A DNA stretch of 64,000 nt from Megalonaias nervosa (GCA_016617855.1 JAECUM010093677.1:30918-94917); one strand, 5' to 3'. Positions 1 to 12,668 are shown, numbered from the stretch's first letter. Numbers and translations are program-made. The notes: generated from the letters alone by a model not told the origin.

Positions 1-1040
1 TGAAATAATTTTTTTGGACCTTGTGTGCCGCAGACCACATGTGGGATGAATTTTGTGAAATGTTTGCACAGATCACCTCGGAGACATATAATTTTCTCAC
101 CATTGATTTAACCAGAACTTGCAGGGGTAAATATTTTTGCAGGTCTGAACACAGATATGTCTCACATGCCAGTTTAACAATAAAAAATATATTAAATGTT
201 CACCAATGATGTCATAGAAGAGTATGGGAAGAAACAAGATAAAAATGCTCAAAAACAGCAACAATTGATTCAAGGAAATTGCCCAGTGTATGGAGGATAT
301 TATAAAGGCCACAAGACCACAGTGTAACAAGTGGATGCGCTCACTGGAACAGAAGAAGAACCAGGTTGTTCATAAGATGCACCAAGGCTATCAAAAAAGC
401 AGCACAAGCAACTGCAGAGGTGATTACGTGCTTGCTAGAGATGCTGGCTGAAGTAAAGGAAGAAGATATTGGAGAACCTAAAGAGCGGCCATCAGTGAAT
501 CACTTCCACCCCGTTACTGGTCATCACTGAATACACAGAAACAAAATTTTAATGAAGAATGTTGCTATTGACCAAGAAAGATTCCTTCCATGCAAGTCTT
601 ACAATACCCCCAACTGGAGAGATTTAATGACCAAAGAACCATCAAAGGACATAAATAATAGGTATAAAAGGAATTTACTGGGTCTATAAAAGCCTCAGGC
701 AAGGTGTTTAATTCGTATAATAAAGTACTTGCTTTGATAAAAGCAGGGAAAGATAATGAAGCAGTTGAAGCATTGCAATCTTTTATGAGTCTTCTGCATG
801 GGGTCAGGAGAATATCAAATAGTCTATGAAACTTAGAAGAATATTCCTATCATCCAACCTTTGAAACTAAGATGGAAGAATATTTAGAATAAGCAGTTAT
901 TACTCCTGAAATTGAAGCAGAAAGAATATTCAGATAAAGCAGCCACTTCTCAACCAAAACAAAAGCCTTTGCCAGTAAAAGTCACACAAAAAAAAATATG
1001 CAACATCACGAGAAGAACAACCTGCACCTGAATCTCCTAA
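1..1040. other. Degraded, unrecognised sequence before the capsid-like relic
   Basis: No intact gene is visible. Short open stretches are interrupted by stops. Lysine- and glutamate-rich segments on the + strand (about 210-480 and 715-900) look like worn-down coding sequence, possibly from the same mobile element as the capsid-like pieces that follow. I cannot name a family for them. Confidence 0.3.
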
Positions 1041-1041
1041 G

Positions 1042-1287
1042 TTGGAAAAACAATCACAATGGAAGATGAGCAGGACTGAATATCATATTGCACCTGACAT
1101 TGTGAAGATTGCCTCATTCGCCCAAGTCAAATTAACCTGTGATGCCATCAGTGGCAGTTATGAAAGCAGGTCTGAAATGATAGCAGTAGTTGTTCATGGC
1201 TATATACTCTTTAGGTTTTCACCAACCATGGAACCAGGTGATTTGATATCAATAACACCCGCAACACCTGTGTATCTTCAAGGCTAA
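1042..1287 (+). pseudogene. Short ORF of unknown origin, probably part of a degraded element
   Basis: An 81-codon ORF with ordinary amino-acid composition (no low-complexity bias). It sits about 550 bp before the capsid-like relic on the same strand, so it may be a fragment of the same decayed element. I do not recognise its family. It has no visible splice sites or promoter that would suggest a host gene. Confidence 0.25.
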
Positions 1288-1839
1288 ATCGACTGACATA
1301 TATTCGTTTTTCCCATGTGGATCAAGACAGGCACATTGTTGATCTGCATGGTGAAACATTGATGATACAACTGTACATTAGAGATCAACCTGACATTTAA
1401 ATATAACATTATGACTGTTTTGCGTGGACATGTGAAACCCATTAGGGTTATTAATGTGAGATATATATATTTGTCTATGACTTATTTTGGAACTGGCCTT
1501 GGTAATGTTGTTCATGAATTGAACAGGCACATCCAAGGTGCTCACTGCCTTTTCATTGCATGATTCAGCAATTGCTAAACAAGTTGCAACATGAGTCATG
1601 GATAGTATCAAAAGTGCTTCTGTGGATCGATTGAAACAACATTGATCACAAGCTGCTCAGTCACTTTGACTGTGATAATTAGTGACATGAGCACCAACAA
1701 AACCATGAACAGAATCAATGCTGCCTGCAGTTAATAATGTCATTAATGAAGCCCCGCGATGATTGTCAAATTCAGCGATTGCAGATCTGGCAGTGGGGAG
1801 TGGATTTAAACACCAAGCTGTCAAATAGTGGTATTAAAG

Positions 1840-2560
1840 AAAATCAATGTATAATCTTGCCATGGCTCATTTTAAAGAGACATCTGATCCAGCATTTGAT
1901 ATGGGAGTGCCTATGTTAGTGGATAGAAGCAAACAAGATTTTCAGTATTATTTATATCCAGCCAGGGATCCCAATCAATTAAAAAAAGAATTGCAAGTGA
2001 AGGACATGTTTAGGTTTTTCCTTCCATGTGAGGCATTCTTTGAAGTTAAGGGAAAATTGGTACAGAATAACAGTTCAGATTATCCTGCCAATAACACATT
2101 TGGATTGTTAACAATGACATCATGGCATTGTTTAACAGCACACATTATTTCATCAATGGAAAGGAAATCAAATCGATTTTGAACAATGCTGACATGGCAA
2201 CATCAATTATTGGACTTGTAAAATATAGTGATGATTACATGAGAACAGCTGGTCCAGCAATGATGTTTATAATCTGATAATGCAGATTCTCAATTGTGTA
2301 TTATCCCCTACACTTTCTACAAAATCATGTTTGTTTATGCAATCCAGAACCACTTAAATGCTGTCTTTCTTTGCACATACCACAGATGCACACCCACCAA
2401 CTGCAATTGCAGGACCATTTACTTGGAAATAAGGACTCAGCATGGCCTTACTGCACCAAAACATGTGTTTGTGGCATTTCAACATACAAATTGAGTCAAT
2501 GACCAAACACAGAGTAAGCTGATATTTGACAACTTAGAAATTACTGAGTTTTCATTAGAG
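1840..2560 (+). pseudogene. Polinton/adintovirus-type major capsid protein relic (putative)
   Basis: Three neighbouring + strand segments look like pieces of one capsid-type protein. The first open stretch is 1847-2182. A different frame, readable from about 2098 to the TGA at 2275-2277, continues the same theme with an asparagine-rich beta-strand pattern. The third is 2294-2560. The order and texture resemble double-jelly-roll capsid proteins of Polinton/Maverick elements and related adintoviruses, including a late segment with a conserved-looking NN/DQT region followed by a short beta-strand and a segment rich in N, H and Y. At least two frame changes and several stops show it is broken. 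No polymerase, integrase, ATPase or protease of such an element was recognised in the window. The assignment rests on remembered family texture rather than on an alignment; an unrelated protein is possible. Confidence 0.38.
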
Positions 2561-3495
2561 TTAAACAGAAGAAATTTGACTTTGATTTTGAAGAAGTTTG
2601 AAACCAATCATGCAGCGCATGCATATTACAATTTGTGGTTGTATATGGACCGGCATCAAAACATCATGCATGGGTAGGTGTGGTTGGTGCTAATTACAAA
2701 TGTTATTCTGTTACACTTTCTGACGAAACACTTTTGTTGGAGAGTGCTAGTAGCCAAATGAGGTTGATCAATGCACCTGTGGAAAATTTGTAGAATTCAT
2801 AATTAAACCTGTTACATAATTTATTAATGTCCTATCACGAAGTGGTATATCAAGAAATCTCTGAGTCCCCCTGCGCAACTTAATTCGGTGTCTCTTCCAA
2901 ATAAACAAATGCTTGATGTGAATTTTGGGCACCCAGTGGGTCAGGGCCCTGTGATGTTGTGAAGTGGAGAGTCACATCTTAAGGCCTTTTTTAAACACAA
3001 GTTTGGAAAGTACTTGAGAATAGGGACAGAAGTCATGTGATTGAGGACTTGAGGATATGAATGGTAGCTTTCCAATTGTAAATATCCACTTTATTTCTTC
3101 AGTAAATATAAACTTAAAAGCTCATTTTTAAAGTAGATATAGACTTTACCAGTTCAGCTGATGTCACAGTAAAACTCTGTTCTAAATATTCACTTTACCG
3201 GCTCTTTCAACTTGTCTCCAGTAAATATCTACTTTACCAGCTCTGCTTAGATTCCACAGTAAATGTGCATTTTAACATCTTTGCCGACATTTCTCCAGTA
3301 AATATTTACCATACTTTAAGACCACCACTGACATGTCTCCAGTAAACTCAATTTTGTTACAGTAACATCTCCATTAACATTCAGATATAAAAATATAAAC
3401 GATGTTACCCTCTAATGTATGAGAAAACTTAAATATCATCAATACATCATTTTTTTCATCATACATATTAATTTATCTTATTTTTACTGCCAAAG
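2561..3495. other. Non-coding stretch leading to the carrier exon
   Basis: After the capsid-like relic there are further degraded fragments to about 2800. From about 3075 to 3350 there is a loose ~60-bp repeat built on the motif cagtaaatat followed by ctttaccag (about five degenerate copies). The remainder up to the splice acceptor at 3494-3495 is AT-rich and should be the last intron of the carrier gene. Confidence 0.4.
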
Positions 3496-3822
3496 GTTTT
3501 TCATACAGAGAGTTGGCTGAATGCCCTTGCTGCAGCAGTGATGAGTGGTTTTGTTGTCACAGCCTTCATGACCCCATTTGATGTTGTCTCTACACGGATG
3601 TACAATCAGAAAACTGATGCTCATGGAAAAGGACATATATACCAGAATGTGTTACAGTGTTTTGTGAAGATCTTCCAGACAGAGGGACTGTGGGGTTTTT
3701 ACAAAGGCTGGGCACCTTCCCTGATGAGACTTGCCCCACATACTGTACTGAGTCTAGTTTTCTGGGACAGATTACGTGATGCTTATAGAAGATTCCAGCA
3801 ACATCATCCAATTGAATTGTGA
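3496..3822 (+). CDS. SLC25A35: Mitochondrial solute carrier, SLC25A34/35-type, last coding exon
   Basis: Encodes the C-terminal ~108 residues of a six-helix inner-membrane transporter. The exon starts after the acceptor AG at 3494-3495 in phase 0 and ends at TGA 3820-3822. The reading begins VFHTESWLNALAAAVMSGFV, a transmembrane helix, followed by the third carrier signature TPFDVVSTRMYNQ (P-x-D-x-x-x-[ST]-R). A matrix segment with TEGLWGFYKGW (EGxxxxxxG type) and a final helix with RLAPHTVLSLVFWDRLR follow. Human SLC25A35 and A34 share the FDVVSTR-YNQ-TD segment and the PHT-LSL-FWD ending, which is why I favour this subgroup over other SLC25 members. The transported substrate of this subgroup is poorly defined. 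Upstream exons lie before the window. The ATG at 3541 is internal methionine, not a start. Confidence 0.88.
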   Translation, partial: VFHTESWLNALAAAVMSGFVVTAFMTPFDVVSTRMYNQKTDAHGKGHIYQNVLQCFVKIFQTEGLWGFYKGWAPSLMRLAPHTVLSLVFWDRLRDAYRRFQQHHPIEL

Positions 3823-4456
3823 TTGTGAATAGTTTTGTCTATTGTAGGATGGTGTAAGTTTAAAAAGGGTTTCCTAATCAGGTTCTCTGATTAAAAAGAC
3901 TACTTGATAACCAGGCTTTAAAAATAGGTAAGCAGAAGACCTATAGAGCAGTTATCACTGATTGCATTAATATATGGGAAAGTTGTATTGGGTAATTCAT
4001 ATTCATTGTTATATCAGAACAACCATCAATAAGTAAATTATACCAGTCTTTACAGTATGTATGCCATGTTAGTTTTATTGTATGACATCAGTTTTTATTA
4101 TATTTTAAATATATACACGTGATATCACATTACAACATGTAATATGAGTTTACAACAACACTTAAAGCAAAAATAGAGGATCTAATATATTTTTTAAGCC
4201 CATTACTAAGATAAATTTGTTTTAAGTATGTGCTCACATCAAGTCAGAACATGCATATTTGTTATGTTTAAGTTTACCAGTTCTATGTTTTCTGTGATCT
4301 AGAACTTTTAAATGGGCATGGCACCCTTTCTGAAAGTGTAATGCATAAATTATATTTTTTTTGTTGCCTTATTAGTCTCATTTACTTGTCCTCTTGTTAG
4401 TGTGTAATTTCATTACCCCTGCCTTTCTTGGAGGTGTAATATATGGCAACGTACAG
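3823..4456 (+). other. 3' flank of the carrier gene (3' UTR and beyond)
   Basis: AT-rich, non-coding sequence directly after the carrier stop codon, expected to hold its 3' UTR. I did not see a convincing AATAAA close to the stop, so the end of the transcript is not placed. Confidence 0.4.
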
Positions 4457-4618
4457 TAATCCCTTTATTTTATTAAAATGTAGTAATCCCTGTGTCTGCC
4501 CATCTGGCACACAGTTCCATGTAATATGGCAGCCTGTTAATCCCTTTATTTTATTAAAATATAGTAATCCTTGTGTCTGCCCATCTGGCACACAGTTCCA
4601 TGTAATATGGCAGCCTGT
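4457..4618. repeat. 81-bp direct duplication
   Basis: Two adjacent 81-bp copies beginning taatccctttatt and ending at cagcctgt. They differ at only a few positions, so the duplication is fairly recent. The open frames across it on both strands follow from 81 being a multiple of three. Confidence 0.85.
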
Positions 4619-5100
4619 TGAAAAATTTGGTCATTGATGCTCCTTCAAAACAGAAAGGCATATGGACAGCATAACACATTTTGTGACGTCTGTTTTGTCC
4701 TAGATGAAAAAGATGCCTATCTAACATCCAGTATGGCACCATGGCAGCCATCTTCAGAATCTTGTTACAACTACTACTCCTAAATGAATGGCCATATTGT
4801 CATGGGTTTTTCCACCAGAAGACTCAATTAATCTAGCTGGTCCAAAATGAAAATGGCATCAATCTTACAACCAATATGGCTGCAGTGATGGCTATCTTTA
4901 AAATCTTGTTATTCCTTCAAAATGGATGGTCATATTGATGTGCAGGTTTTCAGCAAAAGAATTCAAATGATCAGTAGCTTTTCTAAATGAAAATGGTGCA
5001 AATTATGCCCAATTTGGTAGAGACACAGACAGTTTTGAAAATCTTGGTATTGGTCAAGAATACCAGAAATGGTTTCAGCACTCAGAATGAAGGAACAGTC
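4619..5100. repeat. Degenerate long tandem repeat (~185-bp unit)
   Basis: Segments with the recurring order 'ccatatt... atggc', 'cttgtta', 'ccttc/tcct aaatgaatgg' and 'tttcca/gcaaaagaattcaa' return about every 185 bp. Divergence is high. No coding potential is visible. Confidence 0.4.
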
Positions 5101-5404
5101 TTATCTTGAATTTCTGGAAATCCTGTACAGCGAGTAGAGGCTCAGTTGCTTTGAGAGACTCTTGTAAGAGATATTGCTCGCTTTGACTTCAAGCTGGATA
5201 TAGTGCATGGCAAATCTTGTGAACACAAATAGTCTCACATTTGATAATGGATCACTATAGAATGTGGTAAATGTTGTGGTGATAATGGTTCACCATAAAA
5301 CATGGTAAATGTTGGGATCATGATTTAATGATACCCATGTCAACAAATCAGTGTGTGTGTTTGATTTTTATTGGAGTTATTGCCATGTTTGAGTTGGAGC
5401 CCAA

Positions 5405-5595
5405 TGTACCATATATGTTGTTTATAAGTCGAGTTGAACTGCGAACGACATAGACTCTGATCAGCCATCACTTAATGCACCGCTAGGTCAGGGTCTGTAT
5501 TGTTAGTTATTCTGATTACTCCTAGCAAATTGCATATACCCAGCACTTTACGTGATCGCAGATCTGGGTCCATGCCGTGAGTAAATATGGTAATA
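5405..5595. mobile_element. MITE-like dispersed repeat, copy 1
   Basis: Begins with tataagtcgagttgaactgc and contains internal palindromic modules around gatcagccatcact and ggtcagggtctgt. The right end reads gtgagtaaatatgg, inverted relative to the left end of other copies. One of six related copies in the window (also near 8.2, 18.5, 21.2, 22.3 and 25.5 kb). Confidence 0.5.
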
Positions 5596-7235
5596 TGTGA
5601 CAGAAGTTTGTGAATACAACTGTTTTTGATGGCTTACTATGAAAATTTGAAATGTTATGGCAATCATTTATGGAGATACTCATTTCAACAACTTACTATA
5701 TTCACCCAATATTTGTTAAGAGTTATTGCCCTTTTTGTCCTGCAGCTGAAGGCAGTGTAAATCAGAATCTTATGAAAGTAGGTTGTCATGTAGATTTTAT
5801 GGACAGCTGTGAAACTTGTTTCATATTATGGTCATCATCTGAAGATTCACATATTGTCAAATCATCTGTGACTTTTACAAGGGTTGATCATTAGTAATTT
5901 CCAATACCTGGAGCATAGATTGCTTAAGAATTCAAAATTTTTGGCAATAACACACTGCCTTCATTAGAGACTAATGTCAATTATCTGACTTACAATGGTG
6001 ATGTGATCAGAGGAGACTAGTGTAATAATTCAAGCCCCTTGTCTCTGTTTAATTCAAGATTAAAAAGTATGTTATTCTAAGTATGCAGTGGCAGTAAATG
6101 CAGTAGATACACTTCCAACAGTTCTTTGCAGTTAATGTAAATTATTTATAAAAAGTTATCTCCCTTATCCTTTTTACTTGGCAATACATGTGCAAGATAG
6201 GTAATGGTGATGTTTTTTTTTATAATGTGTCAGTACTTAAGATTTAAATATAGTTTGTGATGTTATTTAATAAAAATGTTCAGGTTTGTATATACAATAT
6301 TGAATATAGTGTGTGATTTGAACCATTCAGTCACGTATTTAATTTGGAAAATATCTTCTATAGGCAGTGTAGTTATATCCTCTCACCAACATGGTTGGGA
6401 GGGGACTTATTGTTTTGCTCACTGGTTCATTTGTGTAGTTGTTACCATCCCAGAATTTGTTACCCCTCAATATTTCAGACCCCAATGTATGTACAAACAT
6501 TTGTATGTGAAAGTATCTCGGGAAGAGAATCTCAGTCATAGAACTAGGTCACTGTGACCTAATTTGCACACTTGAGTGACTTTTACTTTAATATATTCAG
6601 CTGTTCCCACCTTTGACCCAGTTGTACAAACTCATATGAAAATTGTTGTTGTTGTGTGTGTATGTACAATAGACAATAAAGAGAATACTTAATATGGAAG
6701 AAATTCTGAAAAGGAGGTTTTCCTGTTTTTAAAGAATTGAGTTGTCAAAGTTCTTTTTTCCCCCAAAGTTTGTTGGTGTGATATTGTTTGCATTTTCTGT
6801 GAGTGTTAAAATATAGTAACATTTAATGGTGCATTGTTGATGGCTTTTCCAGATTAACACATTTGATAGCTGACAAAATGTTTTTGTCTTGTAAACAATG
6901 CAGAAATTAATATTTAGAGCCCAGTTATGCAGAGATCCTATCAGAGTTATATTGTTGGAGTCAGTGTTCATCATATGCAGTCTCTTTAGTCAATTATGCA
7001 GAGATCCTATCAGAATTATAATTGTTATATCTCATGCAGTCTCCTTTGGTTTAAGTTGTTTGTATAAGTAAAAATCTGAATTTTTGGGGTTGTTAAGATA
7101 GACCTATTCACATGAATCCAATGATTTTTATTTTTATTCTTTGAAGCTGTACTGAAAAATAGGAAGGTTGTTAGTTTGATGATATGTTCAGCAAAGAAAA
7201 ATGTTTAGTGGGTGGACATTGAACTATGCATTGGA
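5596..7235. other. Intergenic, no gene recognised
   Basis: AT-rich sequence with short ORFs of no recognisable family. A local duplication near 6930-7050 repeats the phrase atgcagagatcctatcag with atgcagtctc. An AATAAA occurs near 6675 but cannot be tied to a gene. Confidence 0.4.
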
Positions 7236-7545
7236 AATGAATTTGGCTACATATGTTCTGTTTGTCTGGACTGAACAACTCATTGGAAAAATGAATTTGA
7301 CTGCATATGTTCTGTTTATCTGGACTGAACAACTCATTGGAAAAATGAATTTGACTGCATATGTTCTATTTATCTGGACTGAACAACTCATTGGAAAAAT
7401 GAATTTGGCTGCATATGTTCTATTTATCTGGACTGAACAACTCATTGGAAAAATGAATTTGGCTGCATATGTTCTATTTATCTGGACTGAACAACTCATT
7501 GGAAAAATGAATTTGGCTGCATATGTTCTATTTATCTGGACTGAA
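7236..7545. repeat. Minisatellite, 54-bp unit, about 5.7 copies
   Basis: Unit begins aatgaatttggctgcatatg and contains ctggactgaacaactcattg. Because 54 is divisible by three it stays open in one frame on each strand, giving repetitive 18-residue pseudo-peptides. I see no start context, signal or family match to make them genes. Confidence 0.92.
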
Positions 7546-8139
7546 GTAGTGTAAACTTAACAGCTGCATTTGTTCTATTCCCTACTCAGAAAATGTAATT
7601 ATTGATAGAATATACCTCTAATGGATTGAGAAGTGTGTGGCCTGTATCTGTTTTAATGTACAACTTCTGTAAGAGACCAAATACAATGCACACTTTTGTT
7701 CAAAGTTTTTCACTAAAAGATCTGCCAGTGTATTATACATTAAAATAGAATTTTTTAAATTTTATTTGTTTTTAATTACTATGTCATTTCATTTAGTCTC
7801 CATATTGTCAGAAAAACACAAAAGCACACGTATATACACACATGTACATCAATATAGAATAACTCTCATGTTATATAAGATCATTTGAAGAAAAAGTCCC
7901 TTTTTTAAAACAATACATCAATACTAGATTTCATGAATATATTGAACTTATAAAAGATTTGTTGAATGCATGTTAATATACCAATAAAGTATGCAAACAC
8001 AGTCAGTTATAGATGATTACAAATATTTATCATATTTGCATCTTATATTCAGCATTGGAAGGAGGATACTATACACAAGAGATTTAAATAAACTTGTACA
8101 AACAAAGCTATATATACTGATATTTTGTCAGGTATTTTA
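7546..8139. other. Intergenic, nothing recognised
   Basis: Non-coding AT-rich sequence. No repeat structure, RNA gene or coding signal stood out on reading. Confidence 0.4.
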
Positions 8140-8352
8140 AAGATGTACTCGCTTATAAGTCGAGTCCAACTTCAAACTGCATTGGCACTGATCTGGCATC
8201 ACTTAATGCGCAGGCAGATCTTGATATGTGCAGTTAGAAGTAATGAGTAGAACTAACAACTTAGACTCTGATTTGCTGGTTCATTATGTGATGGCAGGAT
8301 TAGGGTCTGTGATGTTTGCAGTTGGGTTCAGCTTGTACATGAGTAAAGGTGG
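8140..8352. mobile_element. MITE-like dispersed repeat, copy 2
   Basis: Left end reads gtactcgcttataagtcgag. The right end cttgtacatgagtaaa is loosely inverted to it. Internal modules are ctgatctggcatcacttaat, atgagtagaac and ggcaggattagggtctgtg. This is the most complete copy together with the one at 25.4 kb. Confidence 0.55.
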
Positions 8353-10050
8353 TAGTTAATCAGTTGTGACTTGTTTTTATTCCTGTTGCTAATCAGGTTT
8401 ATTTTTCTTCTGAGATATAAACTATAACAACGAAGTAATTTTTCTAGGGATATAGTTAAATTATCCTTCAAGATCATGAAAAAGTCTAAGACATTTGTTG
8501 TGTCATCTATCTCCCCCTCCCTATGATTGCTCAAAATAACAAGTTGGTGATCTTTTTATTTCTTGGGGTTTTAAAAATATTTTTTTAGAAGATAACCAAT
8601 CTGTAATCACATCAGTAATCGAAATTGGTGGATTCATTTGGATTTTAATAACAAAAGTAAATGGCACCTGTGAAAATTTACATGCATCTTTATTGGAAGA
8701 AAGCTGTGTGGTATACTTGATATCATGTGACTTTGATAGGCTATGCAGATGTACTATACTATTCTGTCATGCTAGAACTGTGGTAGACTGTTGAATGATA
8801 ATATTGCAGTTAGCACCAGGAACCTAATGCCATAACTATATATGTGAATGTTATAGACATATACCTCTTTTTATATATGTGAATGTTATAGTCATATACC
8901 TTATTTTATATGCTGGCCATAATGTGGAGCATATCATGTTTTGATATCAATCTCTTTTCTATTTCATTTCAACAGAGTCACTTTAGTTCTCCACCTTTTA
9001 CCATTACCAAATTTTATATGTAGAATACATTTGGGGCAAGGAAAAAAACGATTGATTTGAGGCTCAAGGACTCAAAGGTCATGGTCACAAGGAATAAAAG
9101 AAGGAAGACCTTCTGCACAATAACTTCTGTTCCAGACAGTCAAAATAGCTATTCAAGACCAGAAAAGACACCAATTGTTATTTTCCTTTTTCGTCATTAA
9201 ATACATTACCCAGTCATAATACCTTAGGAGAACTACTACTACCTCGCAAATCCAGCCCTCCTAAGCAAAACAAAACATTTTAGCTAAAAAAAATAAAAGT
9301 TACCCAACTTGGTGGCAGTTAGGCAGTGATCTCCCCTTGATATAGGGGATTCTCAGCAAACTCATGAATATCCCAGTTACTACTTCTGCTTCTGCCAAAA
9401 ATCATGCTCTCAGCCAAAGAGACCTTAAAAAAGAATCAATGTTGATACAAGTTGGAGGAGTTCTCACTTCACAAGGAAAGTACACTCCATCACAATTTCC
9501 AACTTGTCTGTCTTTTTAACTGGACAAAGTTCTGCCTTTACAATTTTAGCCACACTTTGTCATCTTTACACATTTAATTGTACTTTGGTATTTGCATGGG
9601 TAGCCCATGCAACTTCACAAATAAACTATTGTCTAGGTAATGTTTTAAGGCATAGCTCTGCAAGAACTTTCTGTTCATTAATAAGAGACAAATGCAGAGC
9701 TGCAACAGGTTTCTACATTCTGCTCTATTTGTCTTAAAGATTAGACCATGGGCAAAGCACAGAAATGTACAACTAAGGATGAAGACATTATAACCTAAAT
9801 GCTGACATGGCCTCATTGCAGGAATTTTTGGCAGATAAGGGAGATAAATCAACCAAGGTCTCTTCATTTGCAAAACACTGGAAATCTACACAATCAGAAA
9901 CAGCCCCAGGACCTGTCACCACCACAGGACTCCTCATCTCTGGCTATACCTTTAGGCATTGCCTCCTTAGGGTTTCACTCTACAGCTCTTGATGATGAAC
10001 AATGAGTGAATGAATAACACAATGTATCCTTACGCTTCACCAGTACTTGG
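8353..10050. other. Intergenic, weak traces of old elements
   Basis: Contains a ~50-bp direct repeat near 8840-8910 (atatatgtgaatgttatag...catatacct twice). Around 9060-9180 there is a patch with aaggtcatggtcac and aagaccagaaaa that has a loose counterpart near 11230-11335, on the other side of the DIRS-like remnant. These two patches could be worn terminal sequences of that element, but their internal order differs. ORFs at 9504-10005 are unrecognised. Confidence 0.35.
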
Positions 10051-10109
10051 ATGAGTCACATGAATCAAACCTCCCATAATCCATCTCAGCATTATGACTC
10101 TCTACAAAC

Positions 10110-11125
10110 ATGGCCTGCTTCTGTTTTTTGACTGGCCTATGTCTACTAGAAAGGATATTTAGGGACAAAAAGCTCAACATAATAAGTTCCCAGAAATCAG
10201 TCTGTTGTCCAGTCTGTCAAACCCAGTGTATACAGGCAATTATGGAGACCAGTCTAACTCACATGTCCTCACTGCACTCTCCATTTCTGATGCTTAGCTT
10301 AGTATCTGAGCTTCTGACAGATGCCGCCTCTCATTTCTCTCAACCCTTGGTCAGTAGCAGGGACACTTTAATTGATTTGGAAATCACCATTTCTACTTCA
10401 GGGCACTCTACAAGTTTTGTCAATGGCAGACCTCAACACTGTTCACCAGCTCTGTCTCAGACAACTCAAGAGATACCATCCTCACCTGATGCAAACAGAG
10501 ATGACGATACTTGCTCTCTCATCATCCTTGGTTGCCTTCATATGCACCTGTTACAAATGAATCTCATATCCCAGTGGAGGCCAAAAGTTTCCCCACTTGA
10601 CCAATCTCCCAGTCTGCACAAAATTAGGTACCATCTGCAAACTTGGAATGACCTAACTTGGCTCACAGTGGGTATAACTCTGGAAGTACAACTGCCAGAG
10701 ATTACAATAAGTACAGATGGTTGCAGGGTACACCTACTGTTTTGCTAGGAAGCCAGTGGAATGTGGTCTCCCCAGGACTGTCATCTTCATATCAGTATTA
10801 TTGAGATGAAGGCCATTTTGAAAGCCTTTCACTGGTGGCAGGAATTTTTAACTGGAAAGAGAGATTTCATTCTGTCCAACAACTCTGCAGTGGTGAATTA
10901 TCTCAAAGTGCAAGGCAGAACCAAGTCCCCAGACCTTTGCATACTGGTGTGGGACTTTATAAAGTGGTGTCGTCAGCAACAAATCCACATCCAAGTTTGT
11001 CATATTCCTGGATGCATAAACCTAATAGCAGATTCTTTGACCCAGAACAATCAGCTGACTCAGATGGAATGGTCTCTCCATCCCTCAGTTTTCAGTCAGA
11101 TATTCACTCGATGGGACTGACTATT
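10110..11125 (+). pseudogene. DIRS-type retrotransposon pol remnant (RT end and RNase H region)
   Basis: Recognisable mainly through its C-terminal part. After a segment with ITISTDGCR (the TDAS-like start of RNase H in these elements), the stop near 10749 is followed by a frame reading HISIIEMKAILKAF, then SNNSAVVNYL, HIPGCINLIADSL and MEWSLHPSVFSQIF. This run (element-type RNase H, DN/NN-ADxLS motif, then W-S-L-H-P) is characteristic of tyrosine-recombinase retrotransposons of the DIRS group rather than of Ty3 elements. Stops and frame changes make it a relic. The tyrosine recombinase was not found. It lies in the intergenic region between the carrier gene and agrin. Confidence 0.65.
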
Positions 11126-11339
11126 GGTGAACCTGTTTGCGACAAGGTGGGATACCAAGCTCCAAGGGAAATGATTTTCATGAAATTGCTCAAGGTCTGT
11201 AACAAATGCCATGGTTAAACTTTGCAGACCAGAAATTGAGACCAGAAAGGCACCTATTGTGTATGAGGTTAAAAGATGAAAGGTCAAGGTCAGAGTGACT
11301 CCAAAAAGGAAATATGCTTCCACAAAATAACTGTCTTTT

Positions 11340-12055
11340 ACTTTGACACAATTTTGTGGATAGCTTGCATGTAAGGCAAGATACAGGTTTATTTTGGAGT
11401 CAAAAGGTCATTTACCCAATCAGTGAAAGAGGGTTTTACTTAACAGAGGTATAATAATACAATTGACCATATATGGCAGGTGTACAATGTACCATTTACA
11501 ATACTTGTTTGACTTAGAAATGGAATGCAACAGTAACAGCTCTGCAGTGGAAACATATAGGTTCCAAATACTTTTGAAAATGTTTAGTCCAATATTTGAT
11601 GTGATTGCATGATTACCACTTGTATAATTTGCTCATATGCATTACAAATTGATGTAGCCAATCAGCATTGACACATGAAATTTCTTACAACTTGTGAATT
11701 AATTTAGTATATTGAAGATAGTTGTATCCAAGAGGTTTGTATAGGTGCTGGTATATTCTTAACTATATTTTTTCACTGAAAATACATAAATTTGGGTATG
11801 TTCTCCATTTAGTATCATTAATTATATTTTGATATTTATTAGATTACTTAGTATTTTGGTGCATTGTATGTATAGTTTAATGCAAATATAAGTGTAAAAG
11901 TTTGACCTAGTGAAATATATTATCATAATGATTTCATTTTACTATTCAAGATATTAAATAATTACAATTTGATCTGGTTGTTACAGTAAATAAAACCATT
12001 TAAAACAGAATTTGTTACCTCATTTACATGTACACCTACCATTCTTTACTTGTAC
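11340..12055. other. Intergenic, nothing recognised
   Basis: Low-complexity AT-rich sequence with no coding, RNA or repeat signal that I can support. Confidence 0.4.
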
Positions 12056-12057
12056 AT

Positions 12058-12262
12058 TTATATGGTGTTAATTAAATCTATAATTTTCCCAGTGATAGTT
12101 TGATGGTGTTAATTAAATCCACAATTTCTCAGTGATAGTTTGATGGTGTTAATTCAATCCACAATGTTGCCAGTGATATTTTGATGGTGTTTATTAAATC
12201 CACAATGCTGCCAGTAATAGTTTGATGGTGTTAATCTATTGCATAAAGTTGTCAGTGATGAC
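12058..12262. repeat. Minisatellite, 40-41-bp unit, about 5 copies
   Basis: Unit runs gatggtgttaattaaatcca followed by caat...ccagtgatagttt. Copies differ by small substitutions; the last one is decayed. Confidence 0.85.
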
Positions 12263-12511
12263 ACAAAAAAGCCTCATAGTCCGAAATATATTTAATCTGA
12301 AATGACCTTCAAAAATTGATAAAAATAATTGGCATTATATTTATGTGTCAGTAAATCTGAAAGAATTTGGATGACAAATACTAAGTGTATATCACTAGTG
12401 TCATGCGGGTGCCTGTATTGATCTTAAATAAATATTACTTGTTGTTCTTAATTTTTTATTATTATTGCTGAAGAATCTTTTTTTTATTATTATTACTGGT
12501 ACATAGGTAAC

Positions 12512-12668
12512 AGTTTGTCAGTTGTTCCATCCCTCTGACTACCTCACAGTTCATTATAAGTGCCTATTACTTTACAGAGAATAGTGGTTAACACTAGTTT
12601 GTTCCATCCCACTGACTACCTCACAGTTCATTGTAAGTGCATACAGAGAATAGTGGTTAACACTAGTA
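12512..12668. repeat. Direct duplication of ~75-85 bp
   Basis: The phrase gttccatccctctgactacc, then tcacagttcatt, taagtgc, and agagaatagtggttaacact, occurs twice in tandem; the second copy lacks about 14 bp of the first. Confidence 0.8.

Noticed and set aside
9060..11335. Terminal repeats of the first DIRS element
   Set aside because: Patches with aaggtca and accagaaa occur on both sides, but in different internal order, so a matching terminal repeat could not be established by eye.
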